Counted from the first letter of the stretch, positions 36,395-45,512 are shown. The stretch: 64,000 bases of DNA from Kribbella soli (GCF_004331345.1 NZ_SJJZ01000002.1:372001-436000), one strand, 5' to 3'. Numbers and translations: made by a program. The notes: a model not told the origin generated them from the sequence alone.

Positions 36395-36420
36395 CGCCGC
36401 CCCGGCGAACCGGGGCGGCG
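36395..36420 (-). terminator. Strong Rho-independent terminator of GDSL gene
   Basis: Perfect 11-bp arms CGCCGCCCCGG/CCGGGGCGGCG with a UUCG loop on the minus strand, followed by TCTTTCATTT. It sits just after the GDSL esterase stop. Confidence 0.9.
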
Positions 36421-36438
36421 CCTAGCTGGAGCCTGTCG

Positions 36439-37224
36439 TCAGAGCGCAGGCCCGACCAGATCGGCGTACGCCGCCTGGCCGGTCACGTTCGGGTGGTAGG
36501 ACTCGCTGACCGGGTTGGACAGGCCGTTGACCCACTCCGGGCTGCCGCACACCGCGTGCCCGATGAACTTCGACGTCGGGTCCACGAAGGTGAAACCGGC
36601 CGCGCTCGCCGACGCCGAGACCTTCGAGTTCAGCAGGTCGGCGGTCGCGTTCAGCTTGGTCATCTCGTCCGGGCTGAAGAACGTGCCGGCGTTGCAGTCG
36701 GTGCCGTTGAACAGCCGCGGATACCCGACCACGACGACCTTCGCCGACGACGCCCGGCTGCGGATCGACGAGTACAGGCTGTTCAGCCGGCCGGGCAGCG
36801 TGTTGTTGATGATCGAGTTCGCGTTCGCGACCGCGCTGGAGCAGTCGCCGAGCCACGACGGCTTCGCGCATTCGGTGATGACCGACGAGAACCCGGCGTC
36901 GTTGCCACCGACCTGGACGGAGACGATGTTGGTCGAGCTCGTCACCGACGACAGCTGATTCGCGGTGACGTCGGCGACCCTGGCGCCGGAGCAGGCGACG
37001 AACGTGAGGTTCGCGCCGAGCCGGCCGGCGTCGATGTACGCGTACGCCTTGGTGGAGCGCTGGCAGGACCCGCTGCTCTCGATGTAGGTGCGGGTCCCGA
37101 CACCGGAGGCGTACGAGTCGCCGAGTGCGACGTAGTTCGGCGCCGCGGCATGCGCGACACCCGGGCTGAGCAGCATCGCGGCACCGAGGGCCGCGGCAGT
37201 GAGCAAACTGGCGAATGACTTCAT
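36439..37224 (-). CDS. Secreted SGNH/GDSL esterase-lipase
   Basis: 261 aa, ATG 37224. The Sec signal (MKSFASLLTAAALGAAMLLS, cleavage after AHA) leads to GDSYASG (block I, nucleophile Ser), GGNDAGF (block III), and SESYHPNVTG (block V, catalytic His). Six cysteines allow three disulfides, as in the Streptomyces lipase family. It hydrolyses lipid or polysaccharide esters outside the cell. The upstream 129 bp holds a direct repeat of GTAACAAA (37297, 37315). Confidence 0.9.
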   Translation of the reverse strand: MKSFASLLTAAALGAAMLLSPGVAHAAAPNYVALGDSYASGVGTRTYIESSGSCQRSTKAYAYIDAGRLGANLTFVACSGARVADVTANQLSSVTSSTNIVSVQVGGNDAGFSSVITECAKPSWLGDCSSAVANANSIINNTLPGRLNSLYSSIRSRASSAKVVVVGYPRLFNGTDCNAGTFFSPDEMTKLNATADLLNSKVSASASAAGFTFVDPTSKFIGHAVCGSPEWVNGLSNPVSESYHPNVTGQAAYADLVGPAL

Positions 37225-37296
37225 GGGGGCGGACCGCCTTTGCCTGAGCGGGAGGTAACGACTGAAGTACTCAACGTCACTTTCGCTGACCCGCGA

Positions 37297-37351
37297 GTAA
37301 CAAACAAGGTCCTGGTAACAAATTCACCGTAGATTCCAGGTGACTGTCACC
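37297..37351. promoter_or_regulatory. GDSL promoter region with direct repeats and a dyad
   Basis: GTAACAAA occurs at 37297 and 37315, 18 bp apart, in the A/T-richer stretch upstream of the secreted esterase. GGTGACTGTCACC (37339-37351), a 6-bp-arm palindrome, sits 2 bp beyond the stop of the enolase-superfamily gene. Candidate operator sites; the regulator is unknown. Confidence 0.35.
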
Positions 37352-37353
37352 AA

Positions 37354-38394
37354 CTAGCCGTCCCAGGACGACAGACCCGGTCCCGTCGGCAAGGGATAGC
37401 AACCGTCCACAAGTTGCACGCCCGCGGGCAGCAGCCCGCTCTCCACATAGATCGTGTTCGGCAGGGCCGCCAGCACATGAATGTGCGCGCCGCCGCCGTG
37501 CGACGCGTACGGAACCCCGAACCCGGCCGCCATCAACCCGATCTCGAGGCAGTCGGTCAACCCGCCGGCCCGCCGCAGGTCAGGCTGTACGACGCCGACG
37601 CCGCCGCGCGCGATGAGGTCCCGGAATGCGGCCTGCCCGTACCGGTTCTCGCCCGTCGCGATCGGGATGTCCAGCTTCTCGGCCAACCGGACATGACCGT
37701 CGGTGTCTCCCGCCGGCAGCGGCTCCTCGAACCACCGGCAGTCCAGTTCCTCGTACACCCGGCCGCGCCGCAGCGCCTCGGCGTACCCGAAGGCCTGATT
37801 GGCGTCGACCATCAGCGGCGCATCCGGCCCGATCACGTTCCGGACCGCCTTGATCCGCTGCACGTCCTCGGTCAGCGGCCCGCCGCCGACCTTCATCTTC
37901 ACGCCCCGGAAACCCTGCTCCATCGCCCGCGCGGACACGCGCTCGAGACCGGCGACGTCGAGCTCGAGCCAGCCGACCATCGCGTACGACGGGATCGCGG
38001 TCCGCTGCGCACCGAGCAACTTCCACACCGGCACATCCAGCGATTTCCCGAGGAGATCCCACAGCGCCTGGTCGATCGCCGAGATCCCGTACGACGACAG
38101 TCCCGCCGTCCCCTGGTAGTCGGTCAGCGTCTGCAGCTGCTGCCGGATCCCCCGGATGACAGCCGGATCCTCGCCGATGATCGCCGGCCCCAGCTGGTCG
38201 GTGACGATCTTCGCCAGCACGGCCGGTGAGCTCTCGACGCGACCGAAGTACGTCGTACTCACGCCGCTGATGCCCTCGTCGGTGTCGATCCGGACCCTGG
38301 TGACGCCGTTGCGATCGAGCAACTGGATCGCGTCCCGCACGGGATGGGCCTTGGGCTCCGACGTGACCTCGACGGTGACCGCGGTGATCTTCAT
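37354..38394 (-). CDS. Mandelate racemase-subgroup sugar-acid dehydratase-like enzyme
   Basis: 346 aa, ATG 38394, overlapping the CbiO stop as ATGA. Active-site set: K166/K168 (VKMKVGG), D197 (VDANQ), E223 (WFEEP), E249 (ATGEN) and catalytic H299 (ASHGGG). This K-x-K plus His pattern is the mandelate racemase/glucarate dehydratase type that abstracts a proton next to a carboxylate, using Mg2+. The substrate is unknown. Coupling to a cobalt/nickel transporter is unusual. Confidence 0.85.
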   Translation of the reverse strand: MKITAVTVEVTSEPKAHPVRDAIQLLDRNGVTRVRIDTDEGISGVSTTYFGRVESSPAVLAKIVTDQLGPAIIGEDPAVIRGIRQQLQTLTDYQGTAGLSSYGISAIDQALWDLLGKSLDVPVWKLLGAQRTAIPSYAMVGWLELDVAGLERVSARAMEQGFRGVKMKVGGGPLTEDVQRIKAVRNVIGPDAPLMVDANQAFGYAEALRRGRVYEELDCRWFEEPLPAGDTDGHVRLAEKLDIPIATGENRYGQAAFRDLIARGGVGVVQPDLRRAGGLTDCLEIGLMAAGFGVPYASHGGGAHIHVLAALPNTIYVESGLLPAGVQLVDGCYPLPTGPGLSSWDG

Positions 38395-39164
38395 GAACGC
38401 TCCGGACCAGGGACGGAGAGGGGATCGAATCCGTACGGCAGCTCGAGACGGTGCGCGGCCATCAGGTCGGCGTCGCCGAGCAGGTCACGGGTCTTGCCGT
38501 CGGCCACGATCCGGCCGCTGTCCATCAGCAGGCTCCGCTCGCACAGCTGCAGCGCGTACGGCAGGTCGTGGGTGATCATCAGCAGCGTGACGTCGAGCCC
38601 GGCCAGGATATCGGCGAGCTCGCGGCGGGCCGCGGGATCGAGGTTGCTCGACGGCTCGTCGAGAACCAGTACTTCGGGACGCATCGCGAGGACCGTGGCA
38701 ACAGCGACCCGGCGGCGCTGACCGAACGACAGATGATGTGGCGCGAGGTCGGCGTGGTCCTGCATGCCGACCTGGACCAGCGCCTCGTGGACGCGATCGT
38801 CGAGCTCCGAGCCGCGCAGACCCAGGTTGGCGGGACCGAACGCCACGTCGTCGCGGACCGTCGGCATGAACAGCTGGTCGTCCGGGTCCTGGAAGACCAG
38901 ACCGACCTTGCGCCGGATCTCGGTGAGGTGCTCCCGGTGCAGCCCGGTGCCGCCGATCTGGATACGGCCGCTCCCGGTCCCGCCGGCGACCGACCCGAGG
39001 ATGCCGTTGAGATGCAGCACGAGCGTCGTCTTGCCGGCTCCGTTCGGGCCGAGCAGCGCGACCCGCTCGCCACGCTCCACGGTGAAATCGACACCGAACA
39101 GCGCCTGCCGCCCGTCGGGATAGGCGAACACCAGCCGCTCGACCTGAATCGCAGGACCGCTCAC
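38391..39164 (-). CDS. cbiO: Energy-coupling-factor ATPase of cobalt/nickel transporter
   Basis: 257 aa, ATG 39164. Walker A LLGPNGAGKTTLV, signature HLSFGQRRRVAVATVLAM, Walker B VLVLDEPSSNLDP, H-loop MITHDLP. CbiO homodimers energise uptake through CbiQ. It overlaps cbiQ by 4 bp upstream and the enolase-superfamily gene by 4 bp downstream. Confidence 0.9.
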   Translation of the reverse strand: MSGPAIQVERLVFAYPDGRQALFGVDFTVERGERVALLGPNGAGKTTLVLHLNGILGSVAGGTGSGRIQIGGTGLHREHLTEIRRKVGLVFQDPDDQLFMPTVRDDVAFGPANLGLRGSELDDRVHEALVQVGMQDHADLAPHHLSFGQRRRVAVATVLAMRPEVLVLDEPSSNLDPAARRELADILAGLDVTLLMITHDLPYALQLCERSLLMDSGRIVADGKTRDLLGDADLMAAHRLELPYGFDPLSVPGPERS

Positions 39165-39919
39165 AAGCTCACCACCCTAGCCGCGACCGCGATCGCCACC
39201 GCGGTGAGGGAGATCGTCAGGCCCTCGAGCCACTGGGTCCGGGTCGCGCCCGAGACGCTGAGCAGCGGCATTCGTCCGGTATAGCCGCGCGAGCGCATCG
39301 CCAGATGGACGCGCTCGCCACGCTCGAAGCTCCGCACGAACAGGGCGCCCACTCCCCCGGCGACCGCCTTCAGATGACCGACCCGGCCGCCGGTGTACCC
39401 GCGGGATTCCCGCGCGACCCGCATCCGGTGCAGGTCGTCCGAGACGACGCTGAGGTACCGAACCATGAACGACAGGATCGCCACGAGGGTCGCCGGCAGT
39501 CGCAGCCGCTCGAGCCCGGCCAGCAGCTCGCGCGGGGCGGTCGTCGCCGACAGCAGGATCGCCGCGATCACGCCGAGCGTGCCCTTCGCCAGCACGTTCC
39601 AGGCACCGAGCACACCCGACTGGGACAGATGCAGCCCGAGTACGTCGACCTGCGGACCGGTCGCGACGAACGGCAGCAACAACGCGAACACGATGAACGG
39701 CGTCTCGACCGCGAGCCGCCGCGACACCACGGTCGCCGGCAGCTTCGCGACGACGACAGCCGCGACGAGCATCACGGCGTACAGGCCAAAAGCCCAGAAG
39801 ATCGCGGCCGGGGTGGAGACGACCGCGAGCACGAACACGAACAGTGCGACGAGCTTCACCTGCGCCGGGACCCGGTGGACCGGGCTGTCCACCGCGACGA
39901 GCAGGCCGTCACCACTCAT
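39161..39919 (-). CDS. cbiQ: Energy-coupling-factor transmembrane protein CbiQ
   Basis: 252 aa, ATG 39919. Several membrane helices (KLVALFVFVLAVVSTPAAIF and others) and the coupling motifs RESRGYTGG and MRSRGYTGR, the A-R-G-type signatures that contact the ATPase. It overlaps cbiM by 4 bp. Confidence 0.9.
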   Translation of the reverse strand: MSGDGLLVAVDSPVHRVPAQVKLVALFVFVLAVVSTPAAIFWAFGLYAVMLVAAVVVAKLPATVVSRRLAVETPFIVFALLLPFVATGPQVDVLGLHLSQSGVLGAWNVLAKGTLGVIAAILLSATTAPRELLAGLERLRLPATLVAILSFMVRYLSVVSDDLHRMRVARESRGYTGGRVGHLKAVAGGVGALFVRSFERGERVHLAMRSRGYTGRMPLLSVSGATRTQWLEGLTISLTAVAIAVAARVVSL

Positions 39920-40935
39920 GACGCCTTGTTGGCCCGGAGAGAGGCGAGCTTGGCGATCGCGAGGCCGACGACGATCGTCACCAGTACGCCGATGATCCCG
40001 GCCAGTGCGCCGGACACCTGAGCGTTGCCGATCCCGTGGACGCCGTAATCGGCCAGCGGACTGCCCGCGACCGCCGAGTTCTTCGCCGCACCCTCGAACC
40101 CGAGCTTGGCGCCGACGAACTCCAGCCCGTCGGGATGCGCGCTCGCGAACAGGCTCAGCCCGCCCGCAACGAGCAGCGTCACTGCGATACCCACACCGAG
40201 CGAGCGGCCGGCCGGCTTCGCGGCGATCGGCCTGTCCGGGGACACCGTCGAAGTGTTGCCGTCGGCATCGACCAGGACCAGGTCCTGCTGCAGGTGCCGA
40301 GCGGCGTACACGAGGTCCGGCCGGGTCGCGACGACCGCGCTCAGCACGGCCGCGGTGATCACCGCCTCGCCGATCCCGACCAGGACGTGCCAGCCGACCA
40401 TCGCGGTCGCGAGTTTGCCGAGCGGGATGTCAACGGCACCGCCGATCGAGTACAGCCCGGTGAACGCCAGGGCCGCGACCGGTACTGACACCAGCGCGCC
40501 GACGGTCGCCGCCGGTACCACGCTGCCGACCCGGCGCGGCAGCACCTTGAGCAGCGCCCGCGTCAGGAAGTACCCGACGAGCACCGTGATCAGGCCCATC
40601 AACGTGATGTTCGTGCCCAGCGCCGTCAGCCCGCCGTCGGCGAACAACAGCCCCTGCACCAGGAGGACTGTCGACATCACCAGTACTGCGGTCCACGGGC
40701 CGACGAGCGCGGCCGCGAGCGCGCCTCCGAGCAGGTGACCGCTGGTGCCCGCGCCGACCGGGAAGTTCACCATCTGCACCGCGAACACGAACGCAGCGGT
40801 CAGCCCGGCCAGCGCCGGACCGGTCTCGCGGAGCTCACGGTTCGCCCGCTGCAGGCTGAAGCCGACCGCCCCGGCCGCGATCAGACCGGTGGCAACGGAC
40901 GTTGGCGCGTTGAAGAAGCCGTCAGGAACATGCAC
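39916..40935 (-). CDS. cbiM: Cobalt/nickel substrate-capture protein CbiM (CbiN-less)
   Basis: 339 aa. I set the start at GTG 40935 because it makes the N-terminus M-H-V-P-D-G-F-F, and the free Met1-His2 ATCUN-like end is the metal-binding site of CbiM/NikM. GTG starts further upstream would bury it. Later signatures: HLLGGALAAALVGPW, GTNITLMGL, GWHVLVGIGEA. The C-terminus carries extra helices (from about 235) that may replace CbiN, as in NikM-NikN fusions. A 9-bp inverted repeat lies 17 bp upstream; no cobalamin riboswitch is seen. Confidence 0.87.
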   Translation of the reverse strand: MHVPDGFFNAPTSVATGLIAAGAVGFSLQRANRELRETGPALAGLTAAFVFAVQMVNFPVGAGTSGHLLGGALAAALVGPWTAVLVMSTVLLVQGLLFADGGLTALGTNITLMGLITVLVGYFLTRALLKVLPRRVGSVVPAATVGALVSVPVAALAFTGLYSIGGAVDIPLGKLATAMVGWHVLVGIGEAVITAAVLSAVVATRPDLVYAARHLQQDLVLVDADGNTSTVSPDRPIAAKPAGRSLGVGIAVTLLVAGGLSLFASAHPDGLEFVGAKLGFEGAAKNSAVAGSPLADYGVHGIGNAQVSGALAGIIGVLVTIVVGLAIAKLASLRANKAS

Positions 40936-40951
40936 CTGCACATTCTTGTTC

Positions 40952-40974
40952 TTGTTGCGACCGAATCGCAACAA
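40952..40974. promoter_or_regulatory. Metalloregulator-like inverted repeat upstream of cbiM
   Basis: TTGTTGCGA-N5-TCGCAACAA, perfect 9-bp arms with a 5-nt spacer. The GC-core with N5 resembles the nickel-responsive Nur box (tGCaa-N5-ttGCa). It sits between the oxidoreductase stop and the cbiM start. Confidence 0.65.
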
Positions 40975-40980
40975 GCGATC

Positions 40981-42339
40981 TCACAACTCCTTCAGTGCCT
41001 CACTGATCGCACGGTGGAAAGTCGGATATGCGTAGATCATCTGACGGAGTGTGTTCACCGGTACGGCGGCGTGCACCGCGACCGCCAGTGCGCTGAGCAC
41101 CTCGCCACCCGTCGGACCGGCACTCGTCGCGCCGACCAGCACGCCCCGGTCGGCGTCCATCACGACCTTGATGAAGCCCTCGTTGCCGGCCTTGTGGATC
41201 CAGCCGCGCGTCGAGGCCGGGATCGGGGTCGATCCGATCCGCACGTTCAAGCCTGCGTCCCGCGCCTGCTTCTCGGTCATCCCGACCGCACCGATCTCCG
41301 GGTCGGTGAACGTGACCCGCGGCATCGCGTGGTAGCTCGCGGTCGGCGCGTCCGCCTCCTGCAGGATGTCGCGGACCGCGATGTCGGCCTGGTACATGGC
41401 GTTGTGGGTGAACGCGCCGACGCCCGTGACGTCGCCGACCGCCCAGACCTTGTCGCCCGCGCGGACGTGCTCGTCGACCTCGACCCGCCGCGCCGACGGA
41501 TCCAGACCGAGCTTGTCCAGTCCGAGGTCCGCGGTCGCCACCCGCCGACCGGTTGCCACCAGCAACTTCTCGCCGCTGGCCGTCGCCCCGTCCGCGAGCG
41601 TGACGGTGAACGTGCCGTCGGCATACCCGACCTGCTGCGCGTGCGCCCCGAGGCGGAACGTCACGCCGTCGCGCTCCAGTGCCTCGCGGGCCAGCTCGCC
41701 CGACTCCGGCTCCTCCATCGACAGCACCTCGGGAGCACCCTCGACGACGGACACCTGGACGCCGAAACGGGCGAACACCTGGGCCAGCTCCATGCCGATC
41801 GCGCCCCCGCCCAGGACGACCAGTGACGCGGGCAGCGTCTCGACCTCGATCGCCTCGCGGTTCGTCCAGTACGGCGTACCGGCGAGACCGTCGATCGGCG
41901 GGACGGACGGCACCGTGCCGGTCGCGATCACGATGCCGCGGGCCGCCTCGTACTCGGTGTCGCCGGCGCGGACCGCGTTCGGCCCGGTGACGGTGGCGAC
42001 GTCCTTGATGACGGTCGCGCCCTTGTTCACCAGCCGGTCGACGGCGACCTGGTCGTTCCAGGTGTCGGTCGCCTCCTCGCGGATCCGCTTCGCGACCGGC
42101 GTCCAGTCCGGCTGCACGGTCGCCGTACCGGCGATGCCGTCGACGCGACGGGTCTCGGCGATCAGGTTCGCGGCCCGGATCATCATCTTGCTCGGGATGC
42201 ACCCGTAGTACGGGCACTCACCGCCGACCAGCCGGGACTCGATCCCGACCACACGCAGCCCGGCTTGCGCCAGCCTCCCAGCCGTCTCCTCCCCGCCGAC
42301 CCCGAGCCCCACCACGACGACATCCACCTGTTCAGCCAT
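40981..42339 (-). CDS. FAD/NAD(P) disulfide oxidoreductase (dihydrolipoyl-dehydrogenase-like)
   Basis: 452 aa from ATG 42339. FAD motif VVVVGLGVGGEETAGRLA, redox disulfide GGECPYYGCIPSK (C-P-Y-Y-G-C instead of the usual C-x-N-x-G-C), NAD motif VVLGGGAIGMELAQVFARFG, and GDVTGVGAFTHNAMYQ. The C-terminal His region reads YPTFHRAISEAL instead of HPTxxE, so it is not a standard Lpd. It resembles MerA-like quinone or mycothiol-disulfide reductases. Role unknown. Confidence 0.82.
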   Translation of the reverse strand: MAEQVDVVVVGLGVGGEETAGRLAQAGLRVVGIESRLVGGECPYYGCIPSKMMIRAANLIAETRRVDGIAGTATVQPDWTPVAKRIREEATDTWNDQVAVDRLVNKGATVIKDVATVTGPNAVRAGDTEYEAARGIVIATGTVPSVPPIDGLAGTPYWTNREAIEVETLPASLVVLGGGAIGMELAQVFARFGVQVSVVEGAPEVLSMEEPESGELAREALERDGVTFRLGAHAQQVGYADGTFTVTLADGATASGEKLLVATGRRVATADLGLDKLGLDPSARRVEVDEHVRAGDKVWAVGDVTGVGAFTHNAMYQADIAVRDILQEADAPTASYHAMPRVTFTDPEIGAVGMTEKQARDAGLNVRIGSTPIPASTRGWIHKAGNEGFIKVVMDADRGVLVGATSAGPTGGEVLSALAVAVHAAVPVNTLRQMIYAYPTFHRAISEALKEL

Positions 42340-42448
42340 GCCGCCCAATCTCTCAGAGCAGCCCGAACCGGCCAAGTCTCCACCCGGCGCGTCATCGCAC
42401 CGTAAGGAGGCGTTCACCACCGGCGACTAGCGTCCGGTACTCGTAGAA

Positions 42449-43966
42449 GTGAGGACAGAGTTGCTCGATTTCTCAGGGCTCGGCAGCATCGATCTCGGCA
42501 CGGTCATCGCCCTCGTATCACTGCTCGGTACATCGATCGTCTGGCTGCTCGACCGTTACCTGTGGCGCCGCAAACGGCTCGTCTACCGGGTCCAGGTGGA
42601 CGCGCAGATCGGCGTACACCCGCGGCAGAACCGTGCCCGGGAGATGGTCGACATCGAGGTCGTACACCAGGCGAAGGTCGTCCAGGACCCGAGCATCGTG
42701 CTGCTCCGGCTGGACAACGCCGGCACCGACATCGAGGCGCGGGACATGCAGGGCCTGGTGAAGTTCAGCTTCCCGGACCGCAAGATCGTCCGGATGAAGG
42801 TGGTCGAGTCGCACCCGGACACCCTCGGCGGCCTGATCGAGGCCGAGATGGCACCCGATGAGTACGTCGACACCGACACGCTCACCGTGCCGAAGCTGGC
42901 GATCAACCGCGGCGACCACTTCAAGTTCCTGCTCGTGCTGTCGGGGAAGGGCAAGGACGTCACGCACTCCGGCTACCTGGCCGGCGGGGCGAACGGCGGC
43001 GTCTACCACGAACCACGGCCACGGGGACCAGGTCGCCGTACGTTGATGTTCGGCGCGACGACGTTGGTGCTGGTCGGCGCGCTGGTGGCGTTCTTCCTGG
43101 TCGACGTACTGCAGCCGCCGGACAACTGCGCGTCGGGGCAGCTGCGGGTGATCGGGTCAACGGCGGTGGAGCCGACGATGACGGAGCTGCGGAGCGCGTA
43201 CGCGAAGGACTGCTCGCAGGCGGACATCACGATCGCGGCGAACGGCAGCCGGCGCGGCGTGGGCGATCTCAGGGACCTGGGCGCGAAAGACGCGGCCGCG
43301 GCCAGCAAGGTGATCGCCATGTCCGACGGGCCGGCCGCAGACGCCCCCAACCTCAGCGGCGAGGCGGTCGCGGTCGTGGTGTTCGCGGTCGTCGTCAACC
43401 GGGCGGCCGACGTCACGGACCTGACCACGGACGAACTGCGCAAGATCTACACCGGCAAGATCACCAACTGGAACCAGCTCGGCGGCAAGGACCTGCCGAT
43501 CCGGATGGTCAGCCGCGTCGGGCCGGACTCCGGCTCGCGGCTCGTGTTCCGCGAGAAGGTGCTCGGCGGCGATCAGGAGCTCGGGATCACCTCGGACGAC
43601 TGCCGTCGCGACGACGACGCGGCCGTGGCGAAGTACCACCGGTGCGAGGTCGGTACGACGGACGAGCTGCTCACCCGGGTGAACGAGATCGACGGCGCGA
43701 TCGGGTACGCCGAGCTCGGCACGGCGCGGAAGTTCCCGGAGCTTGCGGCGGTCACCATCGACAACGTCGTACCGGACACGTCGAAGGTGGCGGACCGGTC
43801 GTACAAGTTCTGGGAGGTCGAGCACGCGTACACGTACCGGGCACCAGACGCGAAGTCGCTGACCGCGGCGTTCCTCGACTACGTCCGCTCGACCCAGGCC
43901 CGGCCGGTCCTGGAGCGCGGCGGCCTCGTCCCCTGCGGTGCACTGCCGCCGGGGTTCTGCGGATAA
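42449..43966 (+). CDS. Membrane-anchored PstS-like substrate-binding protein
   Basis: 505 aa from GTG 42449; TTG 42461 behind GAGGACAG is an alternative. TM1 (about 15-36), an internal beta-rich domain (about 40-190), TM2 (about 200-222, TLMFGATTLVLVGALVAFFL), then a PstS-type phosphate-binding domain (LRVIGSTAVEPTMTELRSAY, LRKIYTGKITNWNQLGG, GSRLVFREKVL, GAIGYAELG). This is not a transporter component but a sensor-like layout; no Pst permease is nearby. The two phosphodiesterases downstream may be functionally linked. Confidence 0.78.
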   Translation: MRTELLDFSGLGSIDLGTVIALVSLLGTSIVWLLDRYLWRRKRLVYRVQVDAQIGVHPRQNRAREMVDIEVVHQAKVVQDPSIVLLRLDNAGTDIEARDMQGLVKFSFPDRKIVRMKVVESHPDTLGGLIEAEMAPDEYVDTDTLTVPKLAINRGDHFKFLLVLSGKGKDVTHSGYLAGGANGGVYHEPRPRGPGRRTLMFGATTLVLVGALVAFFLVDVLQPPDNCASGQLRVIGSTAVEPTMTELRSAYAKDCSQADITIAANGSRRGVGDLRDLGAKDAAAASKVIAMSDGPAADAPNLSGEAVAVVVFAVVVNRAADVTDLTTDELRKIYTGKITNWNQLGGKDLPIRMVSRVGPDSGSRLVFREKVLGGDQELGITSDDCRRDDDAAVAKYHRCEVGTTDELLTRVNEIDGAIGYAELGTARKFPELAAVTIDNVVPDTSKVADRSYKFWEVEHAYTYRAPDAKSLTAAFLDYVRSTQARPVLERGGLVPCGALPPGFCG

Positions 43967-43976
43967 TCTGCTGCCT

Positions 43977-44735
43977 ATGTACGTGATCGCACACCTCAGT
44001 GACCCGCATCTCGACGGCTCGGAGGAGGCGCGATCGCGGCTCCGGCGAATCACGTCGTACCTGCGAGAGTTCCGCCGGCCCGTCGACGTCGTCCTGGTCA
44101 CCGGCGACCTCGCCGATCACGGCCTGGAGTCCGAGTACGCCGAACTCGCCGCAGAGCTGAAGCTGGACGTACCCGTCCTGGTGTTGCCGGGCAACCACGA
44201 TGTCAGCGCGCCCTTGCGCGCCGGCCTGGCGTCGTTCGTCGACTCCGCCGGCGACGGCCATCCGGTGCACCAGGTGCACGACGTCGGCGGCGCGCGGTTC
44301 GTCCTGCTCGACACCTCGGTGCCGGGCGAGGACCACGGCCTGCTGTCGGCGGAGTCGCTCGCCTGGCTCGACGGCGTACTCGCGGAACCTGTCGACGGCC
44401 TGCTGTTCGTCGCCTTCCACCACCCGCCGTTCCAGCTGAACCACCCGGTCCTCGACCAGTGGCTGCTCCGCTCCGGCACGGAACTCGAGGCCGTTCTCCG
44501 GGGCAAACCAATCACCGCCCTGCTCGCCGGGCACGTGCACAACGGCCTCGCAACCACCTTCGCCGGGCTGCCGTTCCTGGTCGCACCGGGAGTCCGCTCG
44601 ACCCCGCCACTCCCCTTCGAGCCCCCGGCCCCCGGCGGCGGCCTGGTCGACAACACCACCGCCCACCCCGGCCTGGCATTGCACATCCACACCCCGGGGG
44701 CCGCGCTCCAAACCATCTTCCGGCACCCGGCCTGA
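43977..44735 (+). CDS. Metallophosphoesterase (CpdA-like), copy 1
   Basis: 252 aa, ATG 43977. Calcineurin-type motifs: SDPHLDG, VTGDLADHG, PGNHDVSAP, FVAFHHPPF and GHVHNG, with every metal ligand of class III cyclic nucleotide/phosphodiesterases present. It is 11 bp after the PstS-like gene and 13 bp before its near-identical twin. Confidence 0.88.
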   Translation: MYVIAHLSDPHLDGSEEARSRLRRITSYLREFRRPVDVVLVTGDLADHGLESEYAELAAELKLDVPVLVLPGNHDVSAPLRAGLASFVDSAGDGHPVHQVHDVGGARFVLLDTSVPGEDHGLLSAESLAWLDGVLAEPVDGLLFVAFHHPPFQLNHPVLDQWLLRSGTELEAVLRGKPITALLAGHVHNGLATTFAGLPFLVAPGVRSTPPLPFEPPAPGGGLVDNTTAHPGLALHIHTPGAALQTIFRHPA

Positions 44736-44748
44736 CTAGTGTGCTGAC

Positions 44749-45504
44749 ATGTACGTCATCGCGCACCTCAGTGATCCGCATCTAGACGGTTCGGAGGAGG
44801 CGCGGTCGCGGCTCCGGCGAATCACGTCGTACCTCAACGACTTCCGCCGATCCGTCGACGTCGTCGTGGTCACCGGCGATCTCGCCGATCACGGGCTGGA
44901 GTCCGAGTACGCCGAACTCGCCGCCGAGCTCGAGCTGCCGGTGCCCGTGCTCGTCCTGCCGGGCAACCATGACGTGAGTGCCCCGTTCCGCGCCGGGCTC
45001 GCGTCGTTCATCGACGCGCCCGGTGAGGGGCATCCGGTGCATCAGGTTCGCGAGGTCGGGGAGGCCCGCTTCGTCCTGCTCGACACGACGGTCCCCGGCG
45101 AGAACCACGGTCTGCTGCCGGAGGAGTCGCTGGCCTGGTTGGACGGCGTACTGCGGGAACCGTTCGACGGACCGGTGTTCGTCGCGTTCCACCAGCCGCC
45201 GTTCAACCTGCATCACCCAACGATGGACCAGTGGATGCTCCGCACCCGCGAACCCTTCGCCACCGTCCTCCAGGACAAGCCGGTCACCGCACTACTCGCG
45301 GGCCACGTCCACAACGCCATCACCGCAACCTTCGCCGGCATCCCCCTCCGCGTAGCTCCCGGCATCCGCTCATCGGTCCCCCTCCCCTTCGAACCCGAGA
45401 GCCCAACCGGAACCCTGGTAGACCCCACCACCGAACCCGGCTTCGCCCTCCACGTCCACGTCCCAGGCGAGCCCCTCCAGACCGTCTACAGGTACCCACG
45501 CTGA
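44749..45504 (+). CDS. Metallophosphoesterase (CpdA-like), copy 2
   Basis: 251 aa, ATG 44749. Same motif set (SDPHLDG, VTGDLADHG, PGNHDVSAP, VAFHQPPF, GHVHNA). It is collinear with copy 1 without gaps over most of the length, roughly 80 percent identical by eye, so it is a recent tandem duplication. HH in copy 1 (FHHPP) is HQ here (FHQPP), a possible specificity change. Confidence 0.88.
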   Translation: MYVIAHLSDPHLDGSEEARSRLRRITSYLNDFRRSVDVVVVTGDLADHGLESEYAELAAELELPVPVLVLPGNHDVSAPFRAGLASFIDAPGEGHPVHQVREVGEARFVLLDTTVPGENHGLLPEESLAWLDGVLREPFDGPVFVAFHQPPFNLHHPTMDQWMLRTREPFATVLQDKPVTALLAGHVHNAITATFAGIPLRVAPGIRSSVPLPFEPESPTGTLVDPTTEPGFALHVHVPGEPLQTVYRYPR

Positions 45505-45512
45505 GCTTCGGC

